Made by a program: the position numbers and the translations under genes. 5,041 nt of DNA from JBBIWA01 sp037439425 (GTDB lineage Bacteria > Acidobacteriota > Blastocatellia > RBC074). Below, piece after piece: positions 1 through 5,041 of the stretch (positions are counted from its first letter, which is position 1; every line of letters starts with the position of its first letter). A model generated the notes under the pieces. That model ran no database searches. It had not been told where the DNA came from and saw only the letters and a list, made by a program, of their open reading frames with translations. The stretch covers positions 1 to 5,041 of the forward strand of contig JBBIWA010000144.1 in assembly GCA_037439425.1 (NCBI GenBank), in the 5' to 3' direction.

Positions 1-97
1 CCGTGGGTACGTACGCTTCTAGCGTGCTCGCTCTGCGGTAATGGCTTGCTCGACGAAGAGCGACACGCCGGAGGCGTGCCGGCCCAGGATTTTCCGC

Positions 98-103
98 GGG
101 AGG
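98..103 (+). promoter_or_regulatory. Ribosome binding site deciding the start of the small membrane protein
   Basis: GGGAGG lies six bases before the ATG at 110. The alternative in-frame ATG at 41 has no purine-rich Shine-Dalgarno sequence before it, and the 23 residues it would add look unlike the rest of the protein. This site is the reason for choosing the start at 110. Confidence 0.6.
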
Positions 104-109
104 TGGCAG

Positions 110-271
110 ATGGTTGAGCACTGGTTCTGGGGGCTGGTAACGCTGGCCTGTCTCGGTTGGTATTTGACCATTACAGTCTATGTAGCTATCAAAGGAGCTG
201 CCGACATAAAGCGCATGCTCAGCCGTCTATCTGCCAATCACCCAGCAACGAGAAGTAGCTCAGAGAGCTGA
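110..271 (+). CDS. Small single-pass membrane protein, 53 residues, function unknown
   Basis: From the ATG at 110 the product has one clear hydrophobic segment at residues 5-27 (rich in W, F, L, V and Y). Next comes a short basic, amphipathic stretch at residues 28-41 (K28, K34, R35, R39) and a serine-rich polar tail. The positive residues after the membrane segment suggest an outside N-terminus and a cytoplasmic C-terminus. There is no signal peptidase site and no enzyme motif. Small proteins of this general shape (aromatic start, one helix, then a basic amphipathic helix) sometimes accompany secondary transporters such as sodium:solute symporters. I recall that only as a loose resemblance, and no transporter follows here. 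Reading could also begin at the ATG at 41 (76 residues). Two other plus-strand frames entering from the window edge stop at 39-41 and 115-117, each overlapping one of the two candidate starts, so the gene may be the tail of an operon that begins outside the window. Confidence 0.5.
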   Translation: MVEHWFWGLVTLACLGWYLTITVYVAIKGAADIKRMLSRLSANHPATRSSSES

Positions 272-305
272 AGAGAGATTGCTTGCCGGAAAATTCTTGC
301 CTCGC

Positions 306-334
306 TTGACACTCGCGCTCCGCGGTAGTATAAG
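306..334 (+). promoter_or_regulatory. Sigma-70-type promoter for the TonB-dependent receptor
   Basis: A perfect -35 hexamer TTGACA (306-311) is followed by a 17-bp spacer and a -10 hexamer TATAAG (329-334), one base from consensus. Transcription should start at about 340-342, inside the palindrome at 339-362. No other plus-strand promoter of this quality was seen before the receptor gene, which would give a leader of roughly 380 nucleotides. The assignment rests on sequence match only. Confidence 0.75.
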
Positions 335-338
335 AGCG

Positions 339-362
339 GTCTAGTGGTCTAGACCACTAGAC
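339..362. promoter_or_regulatory. Perfect 24-bp palindromic operator, GntR/HutC (DasR/NagR dre-like)
   Basis: All 12 base pairs of the dyad centred between 350 and 351 match. The central 16 bases (343-358) read AGTGGTCTAGACCACT. They contain TGGTCTAGACCA, the known operator core of NagR in Bacillus and DasR in Streptomyces, and fit the general HutC-subfamily half-site pattern GT-N-TA-N-AC. The dyad begins four bases after the -10 box and covers the predicted transcription start, the classic position for repression by blocking RNA polymerase. DasR and NagR are known to respond to phosphorylated amino sugars from N-acetylglucosamine and chitin. That this site senses the same ligand is an inference, because the repressor gene is not in the window and related GntR proteins share similar operators. 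Confidence 0.75.
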
Positions 363-708
363 ATCTATTCTGCGCCACTAACGGAAGGAATCAGTCCCCC
401 TGCTCTCGCTCCCAGAGAAAGGGGAACTGGTCGGCTCTCTTGACTGCTGAGCGCAGTGGTTGTAGATAGCGGTCATCCGATGCTGGGATGAATGATTGAC
501 CAAGATCACACAAAGCCTAGTACTTGAGGCGGGCTTAGTTAATAGCAGCTTCGGCATCGGGTGGAGCACGCAGTCCCACCTGATAAGTAAAGTCCAAGAT
601 GGACTTCCATGAGGAAGCACCACACTTCCTGCTGATTCCTGCGTCAGGAATTATCGTCATTCCATCGTCAGGAATGAGCAGTAACTGCAACCTCTTCGTC
701 AACCAATC
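363..708 (+). other. Long untranslated leader of the receptor mRNA, potentially highly structured
   Basis: No convincing gene lies between the operator and the receptor. Short self-complementary segments readable by eye include 392-399 with 421-429 (eight pairs and one bulged A), 443-447 with 453-457, 474-478 with 486-490, 560-564 with 576-580, 590-596 with 600-606 (seven pairs, three-base loop), 604-608 with 613-617, 612-617 with 625-630, 635-641 with 645-651 and 657-663 with 671-677. Several of the last ones share strands, so alternative folds are possible. I do not recognise a known riboswitch class. Many short hairpins can also arise by chance, so this is a candidate regulatory leader only. 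Confidence 0.35.
635..675. repeat. Two tandem copies of the dyad ATTCC-N7-GGAAT, 24 bp apart
   Basis: The copies are at 635-651 and 659-675. Both have identical arms and a seven-base spacer; the spacers (TGCGTCA and ATCGTCA) differ only in their first two bases. The shared run CGTCAGGAAT occurs at 642-651 and 666-675. Each copy could be a protein binding site or an RNA hairpin, and the arms can also cross-pair between copies. The pair ends 33 bases before the receptor's ribosome binding site. Its role is unknown. Confidence 0.5.
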
Positions 709-715
709 AAGGAGG
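709..715 (+). promoter_or_regulatory. Strong ribosome binding site for the receptor gene
   Basis: AAGGAGG lies eight bases before the ATG at 724. This is a near-perfect anti-16S match at good spacing and fixes the start of the long reading frame. Confidence 0.85.
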
Positions 716-723
716 CTAGGACT

Positions 724-3700
724 ATGCATAACCATCACTTCTCCATCGCTCGACTATCCAGGCAGTGGGGTCTCCTGCTGGTGATCTTGTTGGCGATCGG
801 GAGCTCAGCCAGCGCTCAGGTCCTTTACGGCTCACTGGTGGGCAATGTGAAGGACGAATCGGGCGCGGTGGTGACCGGAGCGAGCGTCGTGATCACGGAC
901 AAAGCCACCGGCCTCACCCGCGAGACGACCACCAACGATGCAGGCGACTACACTTTTCCGAATGTCCTGCCTGGAACCTATGAAATGAAAGTGACCAAGC
1001 AGGGATTCTCTACCTACACCAAGACTGATATTGCGATTTCGACCAACATGGTCACCCGTGTTGATGTGCAAATGAAGGTGGGCAATGTCACGGACGTGGT
1101 CTCGGTGACAGCCGAAGCCACGGTTTTACAGACGGAGACGGCATCAGTCCGCGGTGAGTTGAGTGGCAAAGAGATCAACGCGCTGCCGCTGACTCGCTTC
1201 CGCAACTACCAGAGTCTGCTCAATCTGGTGCCCGGCACGACGCCAGGGCTGTTCCAGAACGCCAACACTGACACACCGGCGCGCGCCCTGACCACGAACG
1301 TCAACGGCACCGCGCGCAACAACAACAACACTCGACTCGATGGTGCGCAGAACGTCTACATCTGGCTGCCTCACCATTCGGTTTACGTCGCGCCGTCGGA
1401 GACGATTCAGGAAGTCAACATCTCCACTAACAACTTTGACGCCGAGCAAGGATTGGCTGGCGGCGCGGCGGTCAACGTGATCACCAAATCGGGAACCAAT
1501 GAATTTCATGGATCAGGCTTCGTCTACCACGATAATCATGTGTTCCGGGCGAAGAACTATTTCCACGATAACAATCTGGGCAAGAACAAACCCAAGTACC
1601 TGGCCACGATCACGGGCGGAACTTTCGGTGGGCCGATCAAGAAAGACCGGCTCTTCTTCTTCGGCGGCTATGAAGGGACCTTCGAGCGTATTATCAGACA
1701 AGGCACCTTCACGGTGCCGACGGCTGATCAGCGCGCCGGAAACTTCAGCGCCTACGCTAACACGAAGATCTTCGATCCGCTCACCGGCAACATTGATGGT
1801 TCAGGGCGCACGCAATTTGCCAACAACATCATTCCGCCTGAACGCATTCACCCAATCTCGAAGAAGATTCAGGATCTGATTCCGCTCCCGAATCGGCCTG
1901 GAGTCACTAACAACTATTTCGCTTCAGCTCCGCAGATCTTCGACCGGCACAACGTCGATGTGAAGATCAACTACAACCGCGCTGCCAATCACCAGATCTG
2001 GGGTAAGTACTCCTTCATGCAGGCTAATGTCACTGGCAGCTTCGCCCTCGGTCAGGCGGGCGGGCCTTGCCTGTGCGAAGGTGGCAGCGGCACGGGTGAC
2101 ACTAAGGTGTATGTGGCAACCGTAGGGCAGACCTGGACAGCCACGAGCAACTTTATCGTTGACGGGAACTTCGGCTTCACGCGCATGGATCAGAGTGTGC
2201 TCGGGCCAGATTTCGGCAAGAACATCGGGCTGGATGTGTTGGGCATTCCCGGGACCAACGGCCCTGACCCGCGCCAGAGCGGCTTCCCACAGTTCAACTT
2301 CACCACCTACACCGGCCTGGGGAATCAGAACAACTGGAGCCCGATCTTCCGCAACGATCAAAGCTTCACCGGCAATATCAACGCTTCCTGGCTCAAGAAT
2401 AAGCATGAGGTTCGCTTTGGCTTCGATCTGGTACGGCACGAGCTCAATCACTGGCAACCGGAGATCGGCGCCGGGCCACGCGGGCGCTTCAATTTCGGGA
2501 CCGGCGTTACCTCAGCTCCTGGAGAACCTGAGAACCAGTTCAATTCCTATGCAGCGTTCCTACTGGGCCTGCCGAGTTCGGCGGAGAAGAGCCTCCAGTA
2601 CGAGTTGATGACCGGGCGTGAATGGCAGTTCGGTCTCTTCATCCGTGATCGGTGGCGGGCAACGAGCAACCTGACCTTCACCCTGGGGCTGCGCTACGAA
2701 CTGTTCCCGCTGATGAAACGGGCTGATCGCGGCATTGAGCTTTTGAATCTCAACAGCCCGGTCCGCCTCAACGCTTCCGGTCAACCGGATGGCACGATGG
2801 AGGTGTTACTCGGCGGGCGAGGTGGCAATCCGGATGACTTGGGTATCACAACCAGCAAGAAACTGTTCGCCCCTCGTATCGGTCTGGCCTATCGTATCGG
2901 AGAGAACTGGGTGGTCCGCAGCGGCTATGGCATCACTTTCGATCCCATGCCGTTTAGCAGACCATTGCGTGGATTCTTCCCACTCACGATCGCTCAGGTC
3001 TTTACTAATCCATCTCCCTTGGCTACAGGACGTACTCCCTTCCAGCCACTGGACAGAGGGATCCCTGCCTTTGGCGGGCCGGACCTCAGCACCGGCAAAG
3101 TGCTCTTGCCAGGCACAGTGCTGATGAGGACTCCCTATCCAGATAAAGTGCGCCGCGGTTACATCCAGTCGTGGAATCTGTTCATTGAGCGGAAACTGCC
3201 CGCGGATTTCATCGTGGACGTGGGGTATGTGGGGACGCAGACGACCAGGCAGCTGGCTGATCTGAACGTCAATGCCGCGCCGAGAGAGGGTGTGGGCCGA
3301 GCTGGTCAGCCGTTCTTTGCCAAGTACGGGCGCAGCGAAGCCATCCTGCTCTGGGACGGCTTCTTAAGTGCCAACTACCATGCCTTACAGGTAGCGCTCA
3401 ACCGCCGCTTCACCCGCGGTTTGTTCGTCAAGGGCGCTTACACCTGGTCGAAGGCGATCAATATGACGGATGACACTGGCTGGGCTGGGGTAATGTTCAA
3501 TGCCCCATCGCAATTGCGCCGGAACCGCGCTCTGGCCGGTTACGACATCCCGCACAACTTCCAGCTTGGCTTTGCTGCTGAGTTGCCGTTTGGCAAGGGC
3601 AAGAGGTGGGCGCAGAATGGTGCGGCTGCTGCCTTGCTCGGTAACTGGCAAGTCAACGGGATTCTCAGCTTTGTCTCAGGCAGGCCGTTTACCGTTGTCG

Positions 3701-4113
3701 CCTCAGGCACGTCGCTCAATTCTCCTGGCAACGCGCAGACGGCTGATCTGGTGAAGCCGAAAGTGCAGAAGCTAGGTGGAATTGGCTCGGCCATAGCGGG
3801 TGTTCCGCACGAGCGTTACTACGATCCAACGGCGTTCGCGCCGATCACCACTGCGCGTTTTGGCACGACGGGGCGCAACTTCCTGCGCGGGCCTGGACTG
3901 GAGAACTTCGACTTCTCGCTTTTCCGCATCTTCCCGGTCACGGAGCAGTTCAGGATTGAATTCCGGGCTGAGGCGTTCAACTTCACCAACACGCCGCACT
4001 TCAACAATCCAGCCGCGAACGTCAACTCGCCAGCCAACTTCCTGGTCATCACCAGTACCAATCCGAACTTCCCCGAACGGCAGTTCCGCTTCGGGCTCAG
4101 GTTGAGCTTCTGA
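724..4113 (+). CDS. Oar-like TonB-dependent outer-membrane receptor with carboxypeptidase-regulatory-like domain
   Basis: The 1,129-residue product has a signal peptide (residues 1-31) with a hydrophobic core near residues 16-26 and a likely cut after ASA before Q32. Residues about 36-118 form a carboxypeptidase-regulatory-like beta-sandwich, with a GxVxDxSGAVVxGA start and a later NDAGDYTFPNVLPGTYE segment. A possible TonB-box-like stretch (VVSVTAEA, 125-132) leads into the plug domain. The plug includes the family segment around FDAEQG (238-243) and VNVITKSGTNEFHG (250-263). The rest is a large beta-barrel ending in FRFGLRLSF, whose terminal Phe fits an outer-membrane assembly signal. Length and order match Oar-like receptors, which are abundant in Acidobacteriota. 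Such proteins import large substrates using TonB-ExbBD energy, but the substrate cannot be read from sequence. The dre-like operator upstream makes amino-sugar or chitin fragments the first guess. The mature protein has only two cysteines, C449 and C451, spaced CLC. No SusD-like partner or tonB gene is present in the window. Confidence 0.93.
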   Translation: MHNHHFSIARLSRQWGLLLVILLAIGSSASAQVLYGSLVGNVKDESGAVVTGASVVITDKATGLTRETTTNDAGDYTFPNVLPGTYEMKVTKQGFSTYTKTDIAISTNMVTRVDVQMKVGNVTDVVSVTAEATVLQTETASVRGELSGKEINALPLTRFRNYQSLLNLVPGTTPGLFQNANTDTPARALTTNVNGTARNNNNTRLDGAQNVYIWLPHHSVYVAPSETIQEVNISTNNFDAEQGLAGGAAVNVITKSGTNEFHGSGFVYHDNHVFRAKNYFHDNNLGKNKPKYLATITGGTFGGPIKKDRLFFFGGYEGTFERIIRQGTFTVPTADQRAGNFSAYANTKIFDPLTGNIDGSGRTQFANNIIPPERIHPISKKIQDLIPLPNRPGVTNNYFASAPQIFDRHNVDVKINYNRAANHQIWGKYSFMQANVTGSFALGQAGGPCLCEGGSGTGDTKVYVATVGQTWTATSNFIVDGNFGFTRMDQSVLGPDFGKNIGLDVLGIPGTNGPDPRQSGFPQFNFTTYTGLGNQNNWSPIFRNDQSFTGNINASWLKNKHEVRFGFDLVRHELNHWQPEIGAGPRGRFNFGTGVTSAPGEPENQFNSYAAFLLGLPSSAEKSLQYELMTGREWQFGLFIRDRWRATSNLTFTLGLRYELFPLMKRADRGIELLNLNSPVRLNASGQPDGTMEVLLGGRGGNPDDLGITTSKKLFAPRIGLAYRIGENWVVRSGYGITFDPMPFSRPLRGFFPLTIAQVFTNPSPLATGRTPFQPLDRGIPAFGGPDLSTGKVLLPGTVLMRTPYPDKVRRGYIQSWNLFIERKLPADFIVDVGYVGTQTTRQLADLNVNAAPREGVGRAGQPFFAKYGRSEAILLWDGFLSANYHALQVALNRRFTRGLFVKGAYTWSKAINMTDDTGWAGVMFNAPSQLRRNRALAGYDIPHNFQLGFAAELPFGKGKRWAQNGAAAALLGNWQVNGILSFVSGRPFTVVASGTSLNSPGNAQTADLVKPKVQKLGGIGSAIAGVPHERYYDPTAFAPITTARFGTTGRNFLRGPGLENFDFSLFRIFPVTEQFRIEFRAEAFNFTNTPHFNNPAANVNSPANFLVITSTNPNFPERQFRFGLRLSF
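3939..4087 (+). repeat. First copy of a duplicated receptor tail
   Basis: This segment encodes most of the C-terminal 63 residues of the receptor, ending nine codons before its stop codon begins. It recurs at 4893-5041 in the same orientation with one mismatch in 149 bases (A3960 versus G4914, a silent GAA/GAG change). The repeat period is 954 bp. Confidence 0.95.
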
Positions 4114-4137
4114 GGTCGTTGGCGCTTAACTCACCAG

Positions 4138-4173
4138 CGGGCGTGGAGAGTTATTCTCTGCGCCCGTTTTTTT
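4138..4173 (+). terminator. Intrinsic terminator of the receptor gene
   Basis: CGGGCG (4138-4143) pairs with CGCCCG (4161-4166). The stem extends inward through 4144-4150 with 4154-4160, including three G-U pairs, to a three-base loop. Seven T residues follow at 4167-4173. It begins 25 bases after the receptor stop codon. It lacks a T-run in the opposite direction, so it is not a good terminator for the convergent toxin-antitoxin genes. Confidence 0.88.
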
Positions 4174-4204
4174 ATTCGGCCAGAACGTCTTGCCCCAGCT
4201 CTTT

Positions 4205-4561
4205 TTAGAGCAAATCGAGCGCCTTCTTCAGACAGTCATTGACCTGCTGCATGACCGAAGCCGGTAGGCTACCCAGTTTCCGCAGCACCTTGCCCTTGTC
4301 CAGAGTGAGCAGATTGACGCAGTTCACGACAGAATCTTGTCTCAGCCCAGACTGTTGCCCTTCAGTCGTGGCGAGTTGGATCAGCAACTGCGTCGGTTCC
4401 AATGCCCGCCGCGTTACGCTGGTTATCTGGACCACGATCGTGTTTACCAGCCGTTGGTTGTCCCGGTCATTCTGTACCACGAGCGCAGGCCGCACCTTAG
4501 CGCTACCGCCGCCGGTATAGGGATAATCGATCAGCACCACGTCGCCGCGTCGGACGTTCAT
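4205..4561 (-). CDS. PemK/MazF-family endoribonuclease toxin
   Basis: The 118-residue product shows the full PemK/MazF pattern: RGDVVLIDYPYT at residues 5-16, KVRPALVVQND at 22-32, VVQITS at 43-48, SGLRQDSVVNC at 71-81, and a C-terminal helix (about 101-116). R24 and T47 correspond to the catalytic Arg and Thr of Bacillus MazF (Arg25, Thr48). Both are present and the length is typical, so the enzyme appears intact. Family members cleave single-stranded RNA at short specific motifs in the cytoplasm and halt growth when the antitoxin is lost; the cut site cannot be predicted here. The start codon overlaps the upstream gene's stop in ATGA (4558-4561), which implies translational coupling. The gene is convergent with the receptor, and no obvious terminator for this strand follows its stop. 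Confidence 0.92.
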   Translation of the reverse strand: MNVRRGDVVLIDYPYTGGGSAKVRPALVVQNDRDNQRLVNTIVVQITSVTRRALEPTQLLIQLATTEGQQSGLRQDSVVNCVNLLTLDKGKVLRKLGSLPASVMQQVNDCLKKALDLL

Positions 4562-4824
4562 GGCTGCCTGCGGGGATCGAGCTCGTTGTAGACGTCCATC
4601 GTTGGGTCATCCCACCCCGCCCTCCCGAAGACTTCCATGACGTGAGGGTACATATCTCGCAGGAGCTGGTTGTCATCCTCTTCAGCGAAGAGCGCCTTCA
4701 CCCGGTTATAGACCTCTTCCCGGATGAGGACGTAGGTTGTCTGCGTGTCTGGATCCACGACGCGAGGCGGGGCTTCCGCCAGTTGCGCTACGGCTTGTCG
4801 TTGTTCGAGAGTTAGTTCTATCAT
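4558..4824 (-). CDS. Putative antitoxin paired with the PemK/MazF toxin
   Basis: The 88-residue protein immediately precedes the toxin and overlaps it by four bases, the usual antitoxin position. It begins with a short helix (LTLEQRQAVAQLAE, residues 4-17). Next is a segment resembling small Phd-like or uncharacterised antitoxins (RVVDPDTQTTYVLIREEVYNRV, residues 21-42, of which YVLI-x-x-EVY is the core). It ends with an acidic stretch (EEDDN, 48-52) and a tail containing GWDDP (70-74) and MDVYNELDP (76-84). No AbrB/MazE swapped-hairpin or ribbon-helix-helix DNA-binding motif is evident, so it is not a standard MazE. I infer that the C-terminal half wraps the toxin and that the N-terminal part may contribute weak dimerisation or DNA binding. 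The role rests mainly on context. Its start is well supported by AAGGAGG six bases upstream. Confidence 0.72.
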   Translation of the reverse strand: MIELTLEQRQAVAQLAEAPPRVVDPDTQTTYVLIREEVYNRVKALFAEEDDNQLLRDMYPHVMEVFGRAGWDDPTMDVYNELDPRRQP

Positions 4825-4830
4825 CAGATG

Positions 4831-4850
4831 CCTCCTTCACTTACATTATA
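4831..4850 (-). promoter_or_regulatory. Promoter -10 box and ribosome binding site of the toxin-antitoxin operon
   Basis: Read on the minus strand, a perfect TATAAT lies at 4850-4845 and AAGGAGG at 4837-4831, six bases before the antitoxin ATG. The expected transcript therefore has a very short leader. No good -35 hexamer is found at normal spacing: 17 bp away is TGTCTT, and TTGAGA is only 13 bp away. The -35 region falls where the duplicated receptor fragment begins. An inverted repeat AAGACA-N7-TGTCTT (4868-4886) overlaps it and could serve autoregulation, but it may be chance. Confidence 0.6.
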
Positions 4851-4872
4851 CTCGCTTGTCACATCTCAAGAC

Positions 4873-5041
4873 ATCTTCCCTGTCTTCCCCATCACGGAGC
4901 AGTTCAGGATTGAGTTCCGGGCTGAGGCGTTCAACTTCACCAACACGCCGCACTTCAACAATCCAGCCGCGAACGTCAACTCGCCAGCCAACTTCCTGGT
5001 CATCACCAGTACCAATCCGAACTTCCCCGAACGGCAGTTCC
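4873..5041 (+). pseudogene. 5'-truncated second copy of the receptor C-terminus, running off the window
   Basis: Bases 4893-5041 match 3939-4087 with one silent difference. Bases 4873-4892 still align without gaps to 3919-3938 but at only 13 of 20 positions, with a protein-like pattern (IFPVFPITE against LFRIFPVTE). Before that, similarity is lost and the sequence becomes the promoter region of the toxin-antitoxin operon, so at least the first 1,065 or so codons of a receptor are missing. The frame is open back to an ATG at 4828, but that ATG has no ribosome binding site and lies inside the antisense leader of the antitoxin, so expression is unlikely. The stop codon and anything further lie outside the window. 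It is either a genuine duplicated gene remnant or a join created at an assembly repeat. Confidence 0.75.

Noticed and set aside
1..117. Possible 3' ends of an upstream gene (frames stopping at 39-41 and 115-117)
   Set aside because: Only 13 and 38 codons are visible, with no recognisable motif, so neither can be supported as a gene from this window alone.
426..432. Half-site ACTGGTC resembling half of the GntR operator
   Set aside because: It has no inverted partner. Seven bases are expected by chance often enough that it cannot be called an operator.
496..523. Possible second promoter in the leader (TTGACC, 16-bp spacer, TAGTAC)
   Set aside because: The -10 hexamer is poor, and the promoter at 306-334 is far better.
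378..738. Minus-strand frames of 81 and 67 residues in the leader
   Set aside because: No ribosome binding sites, no recognisable domain, and composition like translated noncoding DNA. One overlaps the receptor start.
599..784. Plus-strand frame of 61 residues in the receptor leader, overlapping the receptor start
   Set aside because: It has no Shine-Dalgarno sequence before its ATG, and its end lies inside the receptor signal peptide in another frame. It is kept only as a remote upstream-ORF possibility in the tandem-dyad note.
1924..2457. 177-residue minus-strand frame inside the receptor gene
   Set aside because: It is fully antisense to a well-supported coding sequence with family motifs and mirrors its codon bias. 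No start signal or domain was seen. The same applies to the other antisense and out-of-frame stretches within 724-4113.
4239..4591. Plus-strand frames of 93 and 84 residues over the toxin gene
   Set aside because: They are shadows of the toxin, which has intact catalytic residues and a coupled partner on the minus strand.
4828..5041. Open frame from ATG 4828 fused to the second receptor tail
   Set aside because: As an expressed gene it lacks a ribosome binding site, signal peptide, plug and most of the barrel. It is treated as the open stretch of a truncated remnant.

Overview
The window looks like accessory chromosomal DNA from an Acidobacteriota-type bacterium, possibly Blastocatellia or a relative. 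The main reason is the central gene, a 1,129-residue Oar-like TonB-dependent receptor with an N-terminal carboxypeptidase-regulatory-like domain, a family greatly expanded in that phylum. The taxonomic call is an inference from one protein family and moderate GC content.

Layout. Positions 1-300 hold one likely small membrane protein gene (110-271, +), which has a good ribosome binding site but no recognised function. At 306-362 lies a compact regulatory unit: a consensus -35 box, a 17-bp spacer, a near-consensus -10 box, and a perfect 24-bp palindrome across the expected transcription start. The core of the palindrome, AGTGGTCTAGACCACT, matches the operator of HutC-type GntR repressors (DasR/NagR 'dre' site). 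About 345 bases of leader with no convincing gene follow (363-708). The leader can form many small hairpins and carries two tandem copies of ATTCC-N7-GGAAT. The receptor gene (724-4113, +) starts behind a strong ribosome binding site and ends in an intrinsic terminator (4138-4173).

Convergent to it is a two-gene toxin-antitoxin cassette on the minus strand: an 88-residue putative antitoxin (4558-4824) and a PemK/MazF-family endoribonuclease (4205-4561), coupled by a 4-bp ATGA overlap. After the cassette, on the plus strand, comes a 5'-truncated second copy of the receptor's 3' end (about 4873-5041). It is almost identical to 3939-4087 and still open when the window ends. The toxin-antitoxin cassette is therefore bracketed by two copies of the same receptor tail, 954 bp apart.

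Working picture. A GntR/HutC-family repressor probably controls expression of the outer-membrane receptor, with amino-sugar or chitin-derived substrates the most likely physiological link. The toxin-antitoxin pair is an independent accessory module that sits at what looks like a recombination junction. The last 127 bases are an exact copy of an internal segment, and 127 is a common assembly k-mer length. The window end may therefore be a contig end at an unresolved repeat, so what follows the second copy cannot be read here.
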